From: FEN-727 sp036508635
Lineage (GTDB): Bacteria; Actinomycetota; Geothermincolia; Fen-727; Anoxymicrobiaceae
Length of the DNA: 7,122 nt
Assembly (NCBI GenBank): GCA_036508635.1
Contig: DATCGY010000295.1
Coordinates: forward strand, 1 to 7,122
Direction of reading: 5' to 3'
Position numbers and translations under genes: made by a program. Of this stretch, positions 6,404-7,122 are shown one piece after another (positions within the stretch are counted from its first letter, which is position 1; each line of letters begins with the position of its first letter). Below the pieces are notes generated by a model, which did not search any database, had not been told where the DNA came from, and worked only from the letters and a program-made list of their open reading frames with translations.

Positions 6404-6422
6404 TGTTTACCAAGGGCGAGCC
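6404..6422 (+). repeat. 19-base exact repeat, copy B (spacer)
   Basis: Identical to 702-720 in pstS and in the same orientation, located in the spacer after the TetR gene. The frame around it reads LFTKGEP, but a stop lies shortly upstream and no start is evident, so it is not a gene. It may be a relic of pstS-like sequence or a coincidence. Confidence 0.8.
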
Positions 6423-6535
6423 CCGAGCAGGTCTACCGGGCAGGCCCGATTTCGGGATTTCTGCTGAGTGTAGTTTGCGCCGTCCTTTATTGATATACTT
6501 CACCTGCTCTTGTAATGGTGCGTGCAGCCTTGCAT

Positions 6536-6543
6536 AAAGGGGG
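6536..6543 (+). promoter_or_regulatory. Ribosome binding site of the secreted repeat protein
   Basis: AAAGGGGG lies just before ATG 6548 (4 nt from its end, or 7 nt from the AAAGG core) and supports this start. Confidence 0.6.
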
Positions 6544-6547
6544 AAGC

Positions 6548-7122
6548 ATGAGAAAAAGATTACTAGTGGCCCTTACCCTTGTTTTGTTGTTAGCCTTATC
6601 TCTTACATCCGGGTTGTTTGTATCCCAGGCGCTTGCCGATTCCTGGACCCAGATGAACGTGGATGGGTTCGGAAATTCGAACAACACGGCTTCAACCGCG
6701 ATCAATCAAACGGGTGGAAGCAGCGGGGCTTACTGTGTCGGTACACGGAACACGGTAGCCGGCTGCCAGGTCTGGGACTATTACTCCTCTGACAAAATCT
6801 GGCGCAAGATATCCCCATCCGATGGTTTCGGTGACGTGCACAACACCGAAATCACCAGCATCATCCTCGACAGTGCCGGGCATGCCCGGTATTTCGGTAC
6901 TAAGAACACGGTAACCGGATGTGAGCTTTGGGAGCGCCAGTCGGGTGGAACGTGGAGGCAGATTGGCGCGGATGGTTTTGGGGACAATGACAATACCGAA
7001 ATCGCTTCCATGCGTAACTATTCCGGTAATTACCTACTTTACGTGGGTACAACCAATTCAACTGATGGTTGCGGGCTTTTCAAGGTAGTATACAGTTCGA
7101 GCACACCTGTTGTAACCGGGCT
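6548..7122 (+). CDS. Secreted tandem-repeat (probable beta-propeller) protein, 3' end missing
   Basis: The frame is open from ATG 6548 to the right edge (191 codons visible, no stop). A classic signal peptide covers residues 1-30: MRKR, a long Leu/Val core, and an ALA|DS cleavage site. The mature part consists of repeats of 50-53 residues. Each has W..I/M, DGFG (residues 39, 92, 142), NT, Y..GT.NT (62-69, 115-121, 165-171), and GC.xW/F (72-76, 124-128, 174-178). This resembles bacterial blade-like repeats usually seen as GxEVWR...W.QV...DGFGD.NN in secreted proteins of uncertain role. Asp-rich DGFGDxxN loops might bind calcium (inference). The Cys in every GC motif, plus C63, is notable. Codon choice is more AT-rich (TTA, CTA, GTA, TTG) than in the genes to the left. 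No enzymatic motif is visible; it could be an adhesin, a surface or binding domain, or the N-terminal part of a larger protein. Confidence 0.85.
   Translation, partial: MRKRLLVALTLVLLLALSLTSGLFVSQALADSWTQMNVDGFGNSNNTASTAINQTGGSSGAYCVGTRNTVAGCQVWDYYSSDKIWRKISPSDGFGDVHNTEITSIILDSAGHARYFGTKNTVTGCELWERQSGGTWRQIGADGFGDNDNTEIASMRNYSGNYLLYVGTTNSTDGCGLFKVVYSSSTPVVTG
6644..7093 (+). repeat. Three in-frame coding repeats of about 150 bp
   Basis: Units begin at the conserved Trp codons at 6644, 6800 and 6953. Unit boundaries follow the protein pattern W..I...DGFGD..NTEI.S....Y.GT.NT..GC.LW. The DNA is also similar in places; for example AACACGGTAGCCGG and AACACGGTAACCGG occur at equivalent positions in units 1 and 2. 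Unit 1 is the most diverged at its start (DGFGNSNN). Further units may lie beyond the right edge. Confidence 0.75.

Larger units (their letters stand above)
6327..6547 (+). other. Gene-free spacer with weak hairpins
   Basis: No coding gene is visible in these 221 nt. The spacer holds a weak 5-bp hairpin (CTCCC 6358-6362 with GGGAG 6370-6374, then a T-rich stretch) that might end the TetR operon. It also has two mutually exclusive small stems sharing CCCG 6445-6448, which can pair with CGGG 6437-6440 or with CGGG 6453-6456. A TATACT at 6494-6499 could be a -10 box for the next gene, but I see no good -35 at proper distance; TTGATA 6490-6495 with TGTAAT 6511-6516 has only a 15-nt spacer. A 19-base copy of part of pstS is at 6404-6422. 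Confidence 0.45.

Noticed and set aside
1..7122. CRISPR array, tRNA or rRNA genes, insertion sequence
   Set aside because: No regularly spaced direct repeats, no cloverleaf or rRNA-like sequence, and no transposase or terminal inverted repeats were seen on either strand.

Overview
This window looks like chromosomal DNA from a high-GC, probably anaerobic bacterium. The genes use strong GGAGG-type ribosome binding sites, TTG and GTG starts, and tight same-strand spacing. They include a lipoprotein-type phosphate-binding protein and two Cys-rich double-[4Fe-4S] proteins typical of strict anaerobes. I cannot place it more precisely; an uncultured anaerobic actinobacterial, Firmicutes or Chloroflexota-like lineage would fit. 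All convincing genes lie on the + strand.

Left part (1-3458): a phosphate-uptake cluster. The 3' part of pstS (lipoprotein phosphate binder) is followed by an intergenic hairpin, pstC, and pstA (4-bp ATGA overlap with pstC). After a 61-nt gap comes an OmpR/PhoB-type response regulator. The ATPase gene pstB, phoU and a sensor kinase, which usually accompany these genes, are absent from the window. The transporter must take its ATPase from elsewhere.

Middle part (3459-6326): a short AT-rich spacer with a good sigma-70-like promoter, an inverted repeat flanking the -10 element and a GC-rich leader hairpin. It precedes an apparent three-gene operon. Two tandem paralogues (350 and 353 aa) each join a winged-helix-like N-terminus, a conserved Cys-rich middle (CPCRQ, GEGC, ENC, CDN, ICxCCxCxC) and a C-terminal two-[4Fe-4S] ferredoxin domain. 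The third gene is a TetR/AcrR-family regulator whose only start that keeps the complete DNA-binding domain is a non-standard ATT codon behind a good ribosome binding site. This operon is the best candidate in the window for an uncharacterised system: possibly a redox- or ligand-responsive Fe-S module under TetR control (inference).

Right part (6327-7122): a 221-nt gene-free spacer with small GC hairpins and an exact 19-base copy of a piece of pstS. It is followed by the 5' part of a gene, visibly more AT-rich in its codons, for a secreted protein built from tandem repeats of about 50 residues (DGFGD...NTEI...GT.N...GC.LW). These are probably beta-propeller blades, and the gene runs off the right edge.
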